Shown here one piece after another: positions 54,070-61,853 of a stretch of DNA of 64,000 bases (position 1 is the first letter of the stretch; every line of letters starts with the position of its first letter). The notes under the pieces were generated by a model. That model was not told where the DNA came from, ran no database searches, and saw nothing but the letters and a program-made list of their open reading frames with translations. A program made the position numbers and the translations under genes. Source of the stretch: JAJXZJ01 sp050012855 (GTDB lineage: Bacteria; Verrucomicrobiota; Verrucomicrobiia; Limisphaerales; J093); the NCBI GenBank assembly GCA_050012855.1, contig JBEKGJ010000008.1, positions 41,565 to 105,564 on the forward strand, given 5' to 3'.

Positions 54070-54240
54070 GTGTTTTTCTTCCCTTGGTTGCCAGCCCGCC
54101 CGTCTCCGGGCGAACCATCCCGCGGGAACACGGGATTTATGTTGATGTTGTTGTGGCCAGCCATGCCGGCCCCGGCATGGAAACTGACGGCCGTTTTTCT
54201 TTCCGACGACCGGCGCCCCCGGCGCCGACCAGCGAAATGA
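54070..54240 (-). promoter_or_regulatory. Structured 5' leader of rpsB
   Basis: Upstream of the GTG start lie at least three hairpins: CGCCCG/CGGGCG with a 4-base loop (54097-54112), TCCCG/CGGGA (about 54120-54134) and CATGCCGG/CCGGCATG (54162-54179). Together with the GGGAAG site just before the start this looks like a regulatory leader, perhaps bound by S2 as in other bacteria. No match to a named leader class was made. Confidence 0.45.
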
Positions 54241-54392
54241 AGAATTGAGCCTAGCAGGCCAGTGCCGGCATGCAACTGTTAAATTTGGCAACATTGAGTC
54301 GTCAAAAGCACGATACTATGGACCGACCCCTTCACACCGTTGCCAACAACAAAACCTCGCTGGCGGAACTTGCCTGGGTTAGAGTGCCGGGC

Positions 54393-54665
54393 ATGAACGG
54401 AACCACGGCAACGGCCACCGCGTACCGCTACATCACCCGCCAACCGGGCGTGCGCGGCGGAAACGCTGGCGTCGAGGGCACCCGCATTGGCGTTCACGAC
54501 GTCATCGGCTTGCTCCAGAACGGCGAGACGGTGGACACGGTCATCAGCCGGTGCTTCCCGGACCTCACCCGCGCCCAAGTGTATGAGTGCCTCGCTTACT
54601 ACGAGGACCACCGGGGTGAGATTGACCTGCTGGTGGCCCGCCAGATGGCCGAACCCACGCCGTGA
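54393..54665 (+). CDS. DUF433 family antitoxin
   Basis: The 90-residue protein (start MNGTTATATAYRYITRQPGV) has the DUF433 helix-turn-helix core: GGNAGVEGTRIGVHDVIGLL, then the recognition part RCFPDLTRAQVYECLAYYEDH. These act as antitoxins or DNA-binding repressors paired with PIN-like DUF5615 toxins. It overlaps the next gene by 4 bp. Earlier ATG codons (54270, 54318) would add non-conserved residues. Confidence 0.85.
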   Translation: MNGTTATATAYRYITRQPGVRGGNAGVEGTRIGVHDVIGLLQNGETVDTVISRCFPDLTRAQVYECLAYYEDHRGEIDLLVARQMAEPTP

Positions 54666-54982
54666 AGTTCCTGTTGGACCACGACGTGCCAGACGACATC
54701 GCCTTCCTGCTGGAGGCGTTGGGCCACCAAGTCTGCAGGTTGCGCGCTTTGCTGCCCATCACGACGCCTGACGACGAGGTGTTGCGATGCGCGGGGGAGC
54801 GCGACTGCCTGCTCATTACGTGCAACCGCGACGATTTCATCACCGCTGCCAGAAGCCACCGGCACCGTGGCGTGATCGTCCTCATCCGCCGAAAGTCGCG
54901 GGCTGCCGAGCGGGCCGCCCTGGTGCGCCTGCTGGACGCGGCCGGGGAGAGTGGATTGCGCGGCAACATCAACTTCGCCTGA
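54662..54982 (+). CDS. DUF5615 PIN-like toxin
   Basis: The 106-residue protein starts at GTG within the antitoxin's last codons. The PIN-like fold markers MKFLLDHDVPDDIAFLLEAL (first Asp pair) and LITCNRDDFITAA (second acidic pair) are typical of Mut7-C/DUF5615 proteins. Expected activity is RNA cleavage. It pairs with the DUF433 gene as a type II toxin-antitoxin module at the edge of the defence island. Confidence 0.83.
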   Translation: MKFLLDHDVPDDIAFLLEALGHQVCRLRALLPITTPDDEVLRCAGERDCLLITCNRDDFITAARSHRHRGVIVLIRRKSRAAERAALVRLLDAAGESGLRGNINFA

Positions 54983-55397
54983 CTCAGCCGGCCTGCATTT
55001 GCGGCCTTCGCACTTCGACGTTCGTCACTCGCACCTCGCCATTCGGAATTCCCCTACGCTCCTTCGTTCCCACTCCGCACTCCGCGCTCCGCTCAACCAC
55101 CGATGGACACGGATGAACACGGATGCCGGGTCGGGCACCTGCCGAGCCTGACCGGCTCCGGATCCCGGTGGGGCGAGCGCCTGCCTATGCCTGCCTGTGC
55201 GGATCGGCACGCAGACAGGCTGCGGCAGACAGGTCCTCGCGAGCCGGCTGACTGCGGCCCCGCAATCCGCAATTCCCATTGGCCCCTCGTCGTTCCGGTC
55301 TGCACTCGACATTCGCACCTCGAAACTCGAAATTCCCTTGGCGCATCTGGCGCATCTGGTATCGACAAGCGCCACTGAAACTGGCACCATCGCCACA
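54983..55397. repeat. Repeat mosaic upstream of the DndC-like gene
   Basis: This 415-bp gap has no gene. It contains at least four short repeat motifs: arrays of CACTTCG/CACCTCG-type units at 55007-55095 and 55305-55338; an AACCACCGATGGACACGGATG-type element at 55096-55123, which reappears inverted near 59474-59501; and an imperfect palindrome at 55190-55220 (CCTGCCTGTGCGG...CACGCAGACAGG). Promoter elements for the downstream operon must lie in or after these. Confidence 0.6.
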
Positions 55398-56258
55398 ATG
55401 TCCGTCAGCGATTTTCAGCAAATCCGCGACCGCCTTCGGCAGCTTTACCTCGAAGACACCCGGCCCTGGCTCGTCGGCTTCAGCGGCGGCAAGGACAGCA
55501 TGCTGGTCTCCGCGCTCGTCTTTGAAACCGTGCTGCCCGTTCCTGCGGAGCAGCGCACGAAGCCGGTAAGCATCCTGTGCACCGACACCCGCGTGGAAAT
55601 CCCTGCGATTTCGGAGGGCGTGGAAAACGTGCTCGACCGCATGCGCCGATTCTCGCAACAGGAGGGATTGAACATCGAGGCGCAGTTGCTCAAGCCTCCG
55701 CCGGAGCAGTCGTTCTGGGTCAACATCATCGGCCGTGGCTACCCGCCGCCGAATCGCGTTTTCCGCTGGTGTACCCAGCGCCTCAAGATCGATCCCGTCA
55801 CCACCTTTGTGCAGATGCGCATGGCCAACGGCCACTGGAGCGAAGCCATTCTCCATCTCGGCGCGCGCCGCGCCGAAAGCTCGTCCCGCGCGCAAACCAT
55901 GGCCGGCCGCGAGCGGCGCAACGGCTTGAACCGTCACCCCGACCTCCCGCGCGTCTGGGTTTCCAACCCCATCGAATTCCTCACCACCGAGGAGGTTTGG
56001 GCCTATCTCCTCCAGAAGCCGAACCCGTGGGGCGGCGACAACCGCCCGCCTTACAAACTCTACGCCAGCGCTTCCAACGGCGAGTGTCCCATCCAGATCG
56101 ACACTAGCACGCCCAGTTGCGGCCATTCCCGTTTCGGCTGCTGGACGTGCACCGTCGTCGAGCGCGACAAGGCCAGTGAAGGTCTGCTTCCCAGCGGCGA
56201 CGCGCCCATGCAAGACCCCATAGCTATCCAGCACGAATCCGACTACACTTATGGCTAA
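55398..56258 (+). CDS. DndC-like PAPS-reductase family sulfurtransferase, C-terminally short
   Basis: The 286-residue protein matches the catalytic half of DndC, which activates DNA backbone phosphate with ATP for sulfur insertion in phosphorothioation. The ATP loop FSGGKDS is at 28-34. NIIGRGYPPPNRVFRWCTQRLKI (Cys125), GECP (Cys230) and PSCGHSRFGCWTCTVV (Cys241, Cys248, Cys251) hold the expected iron-sulfur cysteines. DndC proteins usually run to about 500 residues; here the protein stops soon after the last cysteine motif. Its last 8 bases overlap the start of the FRG gene, and base composition falls at that point. GC is normal for the chromosome up to there. It could be a true short form or the remains of a longer gene. 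Confidence 0.85.
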   Translation: MSVSDFQQIRDRLRQLYLEDTRPWLVGFSGGKDSMLVSALVFETVLPVPAEQRTKPVSILCTDTRVEIPAISEGVENVLDRMRRFSQQEGLNIEAQLLKPPPEQSFWVNIIGRGYPPPNRVFRWCTQRLKIDPVTTFVQMRMANGHWSEAILHLGARRAESSSRAQTMAGRERRNGLNRHPDLPRVWVSNPIEFLTTEEVWAYLLQKPNPWGGDNRPPYKLYASASNGECPIQIDTSTPSCGHSRFGCWTCTVVERDKASEGLLPSGDAPMQDPIAIQHESDYTYG

Positions 56259-57090
56259 AGTTCGTGAAGAGAAACCAACGACATTCGGTCAATACGTCGA
56301 GCTAATCGAAAACTTGCAGGCTCGTTCCTCGAATTCCCTATGGTATCGTGGATGCGGCCGCGCAGGCTTTGAACTTTTGCCATCGCTCTATCGACACCGC
56401 ACAGTAACAGCTCTCCCTCAGCTTGCCCGGCTTGAGAACCAGCTTATGACACGCTTTCGACAGCGGAGCATCCCTATGCACTCGCGTTCCCTCGTAGATG
56501 ACTGGGATGCTCTGTTCTTCATGCAGCATTATGGTGTCCCGACGCGCCTCTTGGACTGGACAGAGAATCCGTTTATGGGATTGTACTTCGCCGTGATGTC
56601 CGCACCGTTCCTTCGAGATCCATCTGGTCAGCTTTCTCTGGACGCATCGGGACAACCTCAATTTGGCGAAGATTCGGCAGTATGGATTCTTGATCCAGTC
56701 AAATGGAACCAACATTCGCTGCGACATCAGAGCTACGATGGGGGTGTCTTGACTCCAGGCGATGATGCATTAAAAGCGTTCAAGCCGTCTCTCTCATTCG
56801 CTGGTATGAACAACCATCCCGTCGCACTTTATGGAGCCCATAATAGTCCTCGGATTGTAGCCCAGCGTGGGGTATTTGCAATTTTTGGACAAAACGCCAA
56901 AGCAATGGAGAGCGCTTTCGACTCTGAGAAGTTCCCGGATGGATGCTTGATAAAGGTCGTTTTGGAATGTTCTCTCATTTTTGGTTTCCGCAATTCCGTG
57001 CTCAATTTCGGCATGACTGAGTCTGTCGTGTTTCCGGACTTGGATGGACTTGCAAAGGAGATCAGGCGCAGCTTCGAGTTTGAGGTATAA
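56251..57090 (+). CDS. FRG domain-containing protein
   Basis: The 279-residue protein has an N-terminal FRG domain: TFGQYVELIENL, SLWYRGCGRAGFELLPSLYR (31-48) and MQHYGVPTRLLDWTENPFMGLYFAV (from residue 91). Its function is unknown in most bacteria, but FRG proteins recur in phage-defence and mobile islands. Codon use is much more AT-rich than the neighbours (one sampled 60-base line gives 47% GC). It overlaps the DndC-like gene by 8 bp and is 1 bp from the DUF262 gene. Confidence 0.88.
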   Translation: MAKVREEKPTTFGQYVELIENLQARSSNSLWYRGCGRAGFELLPSLYRHRTVTALPQLARLENQLMTRFRQRSIPMHSRSLVDDWDALFFMQHYGVPTRLLDWTENPFMGLYFAVMSAPFLRDPSGQLSLDASGQPQFGEDSAVWILDPVKWNQHSLRHQSYDGGVLTPGDDALKAFKPSLSFAGMNNHPVALYGAHNSPRIVAQRGVFAIFGQNAKAMESAFDSEKFPDGCLIKVVLECSLIFGFRNSVLNFGMTESVVFPDLDGLAKEIRRSFEFEV

Positions 57091-57091
57091 T

Positions 57092-58168
57092 ATGAGCACC
57101 ACTCCCGCTAAGACATTTCGCATCGAACCCTTTCAAGCACACACGCTCACTTGGTGGAAGGCGAGACGATCCAAAATCGACGTAGATCCGCCTTATCAAC
57201 GCCGTGGTCGTCTCTGGTCTGACACTGACAAGGCGTACTTGATCGACTCTATCCTCAATGGATATGACGTTCCAAAACTGTACATGGCTGATTTTACATG
57301 GGGCGATTCACAACTAAACAGAAAGAAACTGCCCTACGCGATAATTGATGGGAAACAGCGCTTAGAGGCGATATTTGACTTCTTCGATGGACGCGTCGTT
57401 TTGAACGACGACTTCGTTTACGTTGTGGATCCTACGCTCGCACTTGGTGGTTTGGGTTATCCGGATCTCCAGAAGAATTTCCCGGAAATCGCAGAGTCCT
57501 TCGACGAATACAACCTGCTAGTGATGAGTGTTTCAGCACAGGATGAAGGCCCAATTCACGAATTGTTCGTTCGATTGAATCGAAGTAAATCGCTTACTGG
57601 CGCAGAGATCAGAAATGCCATGACTGGGCCAGCTCCGGAGGTCATACGTCATATTGCGAAACATGACTTCTTTACTAACAATGTCAGTTTTCAGGTTACG
57701 CGTGGACAGGATTTGAATGCTTCAGCTAAGGTGTTACTGTTCGAACGTGACAAGGATATGCGTGAAACAAAGAAGCGAAATCTCGACGATTTTGTGAAAG
57801 CCACGGCCCGGAGGCCCGATGACCAATTGGAGCTTTCGGGTAGGCGCGTTGTTGATGTGCTAGATAAAATGTCAGAGATTTTTTTGCCCAAGGACAAACT
57901 GTTAAGTTCAGCCGGTGTTTTCCCCGTATACTACTGGTTTGTTCGCAATCAGGCTGAGGAGAACCACCACCGCATTCGAAAGTTCCTTGTGGATTTTGAG
58001 ACTTTGCGAAAGGCCAATAGAATACTCATTTCGAAGACCCCTGCCAGTAAACTGATAGATTCGGAACTAACCGAATATGATAGTTTCAATCGGAGCACAA
58101 ATGATCAGCGAAGCCACAAAGGGAGATACGATATTCTGAAGAGACGATTCGGCAAAGTGACAGCCTAG
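57092..58168 (+). CDS. DUF262 (ParB/Srx-like nuclease domain) protein
   Basis: The 358-residue protein carries an N-terminal DUF262 domain: VDPPYQRRGRLWS (31-43), AYLIDSILNGYDVPKLYM and the IIDGKQRLEAIFDFF motif (84-98), which replaces the DGQQR nucleotide site of GmrSD/SspE-type proteins. The second half is helical, with no DUF1524 HNH nuclease visible; the following gene supplies an HNH instead. In SspE, DUF262 uses NTP hydrolysis and responds to phosphorothioate DNA. A sampled 60-base line gives 45% GC, unlike the flanking genes. A one-base gap follows the FRG stop. Confidence 0.87.
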   Translation: MSTTPAKTFRIEPFQAHTLTWWKARRSKIDVDPPYQRRGRLWSDTDKAYLIDSILNGYDVPKLYMADFTWGDSQLNRKKLPYAIIDGKQRLEAIFDFFDGRVVLNDDFVYVVDPTLALGGLGYPDLQKNFPEIAESFDEYNLLVMSVSAQDEGPIHELFVRLNRSKSLTGAEIRNAMTGPAPEVIRHIAKHDFFTNNVSFQVTRGQDLNASAKVLLFERDKDMRETKKRNLDDFVKATARRPDDQLELSGRRVVDVLDKMSEIFLPKDKLLSSAGVFPVYYWFVRNQAEENHHRIRKFLVDFETLRKANRILISKTPASKLIDSELTEYDSFNRSTNDQRSHKGRYDILKRRFGKVTA

Positions 58169-58188
58169 GATCTCTGGCCGGACCAGAC

Positions 58189-59094
58189 ATGCTCAAGGAC
58201 CAGTCATACTGGTTACACAGACTTGCAACGCTCAAGATCGACCGAGCGCGGGGCGGCGCGGCGCCGCACAAGCCGCTGCTATTGTTCGTCGTGTTCGATC
58301 TCATCGAGCACGGGAAGCTCGCGGGCGGACTGATGCCACGCGATGGCAACCTCGCCTTCCGGTTCAGTTCCTACTGGACCATCGTTGCCGAGCGGCGGAG
58401 CGCCCGGCCCGATGTGCGCCTGCCGTTCTACCATATCAAGTCCGACGGATTCTGGACGCCGCTGGATGCCGAGGGCAAACCGGCGGAGTCCCGCGAACGG
58501 GCGGTGCTGGCGCAGTTCAACGTGTCCTTCCTGCTTTGCGCCCAAGACGCCGAGTTTCGCACGCTCGCCCGTCGCACACTCATCGCGAAGTACTTCCAAC
58601 CGCAGGAGCGGACGACGCTTTACGGCTTGGTCGGAATCGAGCCGCCACCGGAGGACATCATCGCCGGTGACGCCGCGCGTTTTCAGGATGCACCGGACGA
58701 ACGCAAGCGGGACGCACGGTTCAGCTTCCGCGTGCTGCCGGCCTACGATTTCACCTGCGCCCTGACGCGCTATCGCATGGTGGCAGTGGACGGCAAGACG
58801 GCGGTGGATGCCGCGCACATTCACCAGTTCAAACGCGGCGGGCCGAATCATCCTGCAAACGGTATCGCCTTGTCCAAGACGGCCCACTGGCTTTTTGATC
58901 ACGGGTTCTGGTCCATCGGCGACGATTTCCATGTCCTGGTGAAGACAGAGCGGTTCGACGAGGCGGGCGACGCCGGACATCTGCTCAAGCCGCGGGCGGG
59001 TCGGGAGATTCTGTTGCCGGCGAACCGCGCCTACTGGCCAGGGCAGGAATTTCTCGCGTGGCATCGGCGGGAGCACGGGTTTAACGCGGCGTAA
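58189..59094 (+). CDS. HNH nuclease with sulfur-binding-domain-like N-terminus
   Basis: The 301-residue protein resembles ScoMcrA-like phosphorothioate-dependent restriction enzymes. Residues 20-45 contain APHKPLLLFVVFD, matching the P-H-K-P-L stretch of the sulfur-binding domain. The HNH segment is CALTRYRMVAVDG (190 on), VDAAHIHQF (His210), GGPNHPANGIALSKTAHWLFDHG (Asn220/224, His233, His238). One cysteine of the usual zinc set is visible. It starts 20 bp after the DUF262 gene and is back at high GC (70% in one sampled line). It would cut sulfur-modified DNA if the domain binds as expected. Confidence 0.85.
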   Translation: MLKDQSYWLHRLATLKIDRARGGAAPHKPLLLFVVFDLIEHGKLAGGLMPRDGNLAFRFSSYWTIVAERRSARPDVRLPFYHIKSDGFWTPLDAEGKPAESRERAVLAQFNVSFLLCAQDAEFRTLARRTLIAKYFQPQERTTLYGLVGIEPPPEDIIAGDAARFQDAPDERKRDARFSFRVLPAYDFTCALTRYRMVAVDGKTAVDAAHIHQFKRGGPNHPANGIALSKTAHWLFDHGFWSIGDDFHVLVKTERFDEAGDAGHLLKPRAGREILLPANRAYWPGQEFLAWHRREHGFNAA

Positions 59095-59118
59095 CCGGCT
59101 TTCGTTCCGAGGTCGGCA

Positions 59119-59632
59119 CCGGTTGTGTCGCCCCTACAGGGCTCAGTTGGATTGGGGGGCACGTGACCCAGGGCGTCGCTTCGCTTTGCCTTGGGCTATC
59201 TTCTATCGCCCCGACGGGGCTGGGGTTGGCGCTGGGAAGGCATGGGGCGTCACGCGCGCGCGAAATCTCATTCCCTGATCCGTATGCATCGGTGGTTGAC
59301 GCGGTTGACGAACTCCGTCGACCCGACAGGGCTCGGTTGGATAGGAGGGCACGTTACCCAGGGCGTCGCTTCACTTTGCCCTGAGCTATTGCATCTCGCC
59401 CCCTACGGGGCTGGGGTTGGCGCTGGGAAGGCATGGGTACGAGGCGTTCGCTGGGACGCTCTTCCCGCATATTCCGTGTTCATCCGTGTGCATCGGTGGT
59501 TGACGCCTTTAACCGGTGGTGTCCCGCCTACGGGGCTTGATTCAATGGGGCGCACGTTACCCAGGGCGTCGCTGCGCTTTGGGCTATCTTCTGTTGCCCC
59601 GACGGGGCTGGGGTTGGTGCTTCGTGGGCTTG
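59119..59632. repeat. Three copies of a 120-135-bp intergenic repeat
   Basis: Units at about 59119-59250, 59306-59440 and 59509-59632 share GTTACCCAGGGCGTCGCTTC, a short gap, then CCCC(GAC/CTAC)GGGGCTGGGGTTGG. Spacers carry a second repeat (CATCGGTGGTTGACGC, 59286-59302 and 59490-59506). The units contain imperfect palindromes. The region lies between the HNH gene and the PIN-antitoxin pair, and the third unit runs into the antitoxin's 3' end. Confidence 0.8.
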
Positions 59633-59859
59633 GGAGGCTCGTCGTTGAGCGCCATGGCGGCAGGTCCGGCGCGCTGGCGTTCCTTGTCGGCGATGAGTTG
59701 CCGCAGTTCCTCGGCGTTGTGAACCACCGGGCCGTTGTGCGGATGTTCGGCCATCCAGCGGCGCGTGTTTTCGCAAAGTTGGTGGATGTCGTAATTGGCT
59801 TCGCGCGCCAATTCGTCCTTGATCCGCCAGACTTCTTCGAGGATCGGATTCGATTTCAT
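59584..59859 (-). CDS. Small antitoxin-like protein of a PIN pair
   Basis: The 91-residue protein (MKSNPILEEVWRIKDELARE) resembles a family regularly found just after VapC-like PIN genes. The last ~18 codons (from about PPKPTKHQPQP) lie within the third copy of the intergenic repeat, so the C-terminus is probably repeat-derived. It begins 3 bp after the PIN gene's stop. Confidence 0.7.
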   Translation of the reverse strand: MKSNPILEEVWRIKDELAREANYDIHQLCENTRRWMAEHPHNGPVVHNAEELRQLIADKERQRAGPAAMALNDEPPKPTKHQPQPRRGNRR

Positions 59860-59862
59860 GCC

Positions 59863-60333
59863 TTATGGTCCTCCAAGTTCAATGGGTGTGCAAATCTCCG
59901 GCAGGGTGAGTCCGCGGGTTGCCATCAGCGCCCGAAGTTGCTTTTGCAGGTGCGGGTTGGCGAGATGCCGGCAATTCCAGGTCAGCAGGAAATCCACCCC
60001 GGCCAGCGTGGCCGCGGCAACATGGATGGCATCCGAGCGCGCGCCGGCCGGCAGTGAACCACTTTGGAGAATCGCGTCCGCGAGATGCTCGACTTCCTCA
60101 CTGACTGGCAAAACGGGCAACCCCTGCAACGCCTCCAATCGCAATCGCGCCTGTTCGACATCACCGCGCGCCGCTTCAGTCAGGGTTTCGCCCGAGACAA
60201 GACAGTGGTAGGCCGCGCGTTGATCTTGCCACCATTGCCGGGTGAGCTGCTGATGCGCCGCCAGGATTGGATCGCGATGCGGATTCGCCACCAGGTAGCT
60301 GACAATCGTCGTTTCGATGTAAACGGTTTCCAT
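59863..60333 (-). CDS. PIN-domain (VapC-like) toxin
   Basis: The 156-residue protein starts METVYIETTIVSYLVAN. The first PIN acidic residue is Glu7 in IETT, then LVSGETLTEAARGD, SDAIHVAAATLAGVDFLLTWNCRHLANPH with the conserved Asp and the TWNCRH turn. Predicted activity is RNA cleavage. A TTG upstream at 60342 is a possible alternative start. It begins 5 bp past the stop of the cysteine desulfurase gene on the same strand, and the antitoxin follows. Confidence 0.8.
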   Translation of the reverse strand: METVYIETTIVSYLVANPHRDPILAAHQQLTRQWWQDQRAAYHCLVSGETLTEAARGDVEQARLRLEALQGLPVLPVSEEVEHLADAILQSGSLPAGARSDAIHVAAATLAGVDFLLTWNCRHLANPHLQKQLRALMATRGLTLPEICTPIELGGP

Positions 60334-60338
60334 GAGGT

Positions 60339-61469
60339 TCAACTGCGCAGCGCATTCGCCGCCCGGCGCACCGCAGCGACGGCGGTTTCAACATCCTCCG
60401 GGGCGGCTTCCATGCCCAGTGAGAATCGGATCATCTGCCGCGAAGCCGCGGATTCGGGCTTCATGGCCTTGACCACATGCGAAGGTTCGTCGGAGTCGGC
60501 GAGACAGGCCGAGCCGGATGAGGCGCAGATGCCTTCCTGATCGAGCAGGATGAGGAGCGCCTCGGATTCAATGCCGTGGAAGCTGAGGTTGGTCGTGTTG
60601 GCGAGCCGCTGGGTTTTGTGGCCGTTCACTTCGATGTTTGGAATTGAACCCAGGATGCCTTCTTCCAGCGCATCGCGCAGCGGACGCACGGTCTTCTCGC
60701 AGTCCGGCAGTTGTGCGCGCGCCAGTTCCGCCGCCGTGCCCAGCCCGACGATCAGCGGCACGCACTCCGTCCCACCACGCAGCCCCCGCTCCTGGTGGCC
60801 GCCGTGGATCAACGGAGAGAAGGGGGCTTTTCGTCGCACGTAAAGGGCGCCCACGCCTTTGGGCGCATGGAACTTGTGCCCCGTGATGGACAGGTAATCG
60901 GCCGGCACCTGCCGCACGTCAATCTCCACCTTGCCCGCCGCCTGCACCGCGTCGCAGTGAAAGAGGACGCCGCGCGCGCGACAAACTTCGGCGATCTCGC
61001 GCACCGGGAATAACACGCCCGTTTCGTTGTTCGCCCACATCAGTGACACGACAGCGGTGTCCTCGGTGAGCGCGTTTTCCAGGTCCGCCAGCTTGAGCAA
61101 GCCATCCCGGTCCACCGGCAGGTACGTCACGCGGAAGCCCTCGCCCTCCAGCGCCCGGCAGTAGCTCAGCACGGACGAGTGTTCGACAGCCGAACTGACG
61201 ATGTGCCGCTTGGTTGGGTTGGCCTTGAGGGCGGCGTGGATCGCAGCGTTGTTGCTCTCGGTGGCGCAGGACGTGAACAGGATTTCGCGCGGGCTGGCGC
61301 CGAGCAATTCCGCCACCTGCGCCCGGGCCGTTTCGAGCACGCCCTTGAGCTTGGACCCGAAGCGGTAACTGCTGGACGGATTGCCCCATTCTTCGGTGAG
61401 GTAGGGCAGCATCGCCTCGCGCGCTTCCGGTGCGATGGACGTGTTGGCGTTGTGGTCCAGGTAGATCAC
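60339..61469 (-). CDS. Cysteine desulfurase (NifS/DndA-like)
   Basis: The 376-residue PLP enzyme takes sulfur from cysteine. GTG at 61469 gives MIYLDHNANTSIAPEAREAM, the usual start; TTG at 61532 would add 21 residues. The PLP Lys is Lys199 in SITGHKFHAPKG, the His in AVEHSSVLS is His96, and the sulfur-carrier Cys322 is in ICASSGSACLAD. It is of the NifS/IscS class used by DndA and SspA, and lies 2.1 kb past the DndC-like operon on the opposite strand. It could equally be a housekeeping enzyme for Fe-S clusters. Confidence 0.9.
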   Translation of the reverse strand: MIYLDHNANTSIAPEAREAMLPYLTEEWGNPSSSYRFGSKLKGVLETARAQVAELLGASPREILFTSCATESNNAAIHAALKANPTKRHIVSSAVEHSSVLSYCRALEGEGFRVTYLPVDRDGLLKLADLENALTEDTAVVSLMWANNETGVLFPVREIAEVCRARGVLFHCDAVQAAGKVEIDVRQVPADYLSITGHKFHAPKGVGALYVRRKAPFSPLIHGGHQERGLRGGTECVPLIVGLGTAAELARAQLPDCEKTVRPLRDALEEGILGSIPNIEVNGHKTQRLANTTNLSFHGIESEALLILLDQEGICASSGSACLADSDEPSHVVKAMKPESAASRQMIRFSLGMEAAPEDVETAVAAVRRAANALRS

Positions 61470-61853
61470 CGGGGGAACATTGGCGCGGGGAGTCTCCGCT
61501 GACAACCGCTTTGCGTGACGGGGGTCCGTCAATAGTATCGTGCTTTCTATTTTCGTTTCCCGTTCTGCCGAAGGACGAGGACGGGTCGGTTTTGGATAAT
61601 GGCATGTTGGGCGGAGTCCCGCCGGTTTCGTGAACGAGGAATCCGGCGGGAAACCGGGAGGCCGCGAGGGCGCACGGTGAGTCGGTGGTCCGCGGCCTGC
61701 CCGCGCCCCGCGGCCTCCTCGCCCTCCGCGTGCTGAGTTCGGCGGTGACGATGGGGTGGATCGTGGAGCGTTCGGGGATGAGAACGCGTGGCCATCTGAA
61801 CCCCCCGTTGTCAGCGGGCGGCGGACGAAAAGGAGCCATTGGATTACGGCGGC
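61470..61853. other. Intergenic region without a supported gene
   Basis: The 384 bases between cysteine desulfurase and tyrA show no convincing gene or RNA. The open frames here are not conserved-looking, and no clear terminator or repeat was found. Confidence 0.5.

Noticed and set aside
59119..59632. CRISPR array
   Set aside because: There are repeats, but units are 120-135 bp, imperfect and only three, with no short uniform spacers and no cas genes.
60339..61469. Firm assignment of the cysteine desulfurase as dndA
   Set aside because: The NifS-class motifs cannot separate DndA from housekeeping NifS/IscS, and the gene is on the opposite strand from the DndC-like operon, so the symbol was left blank.
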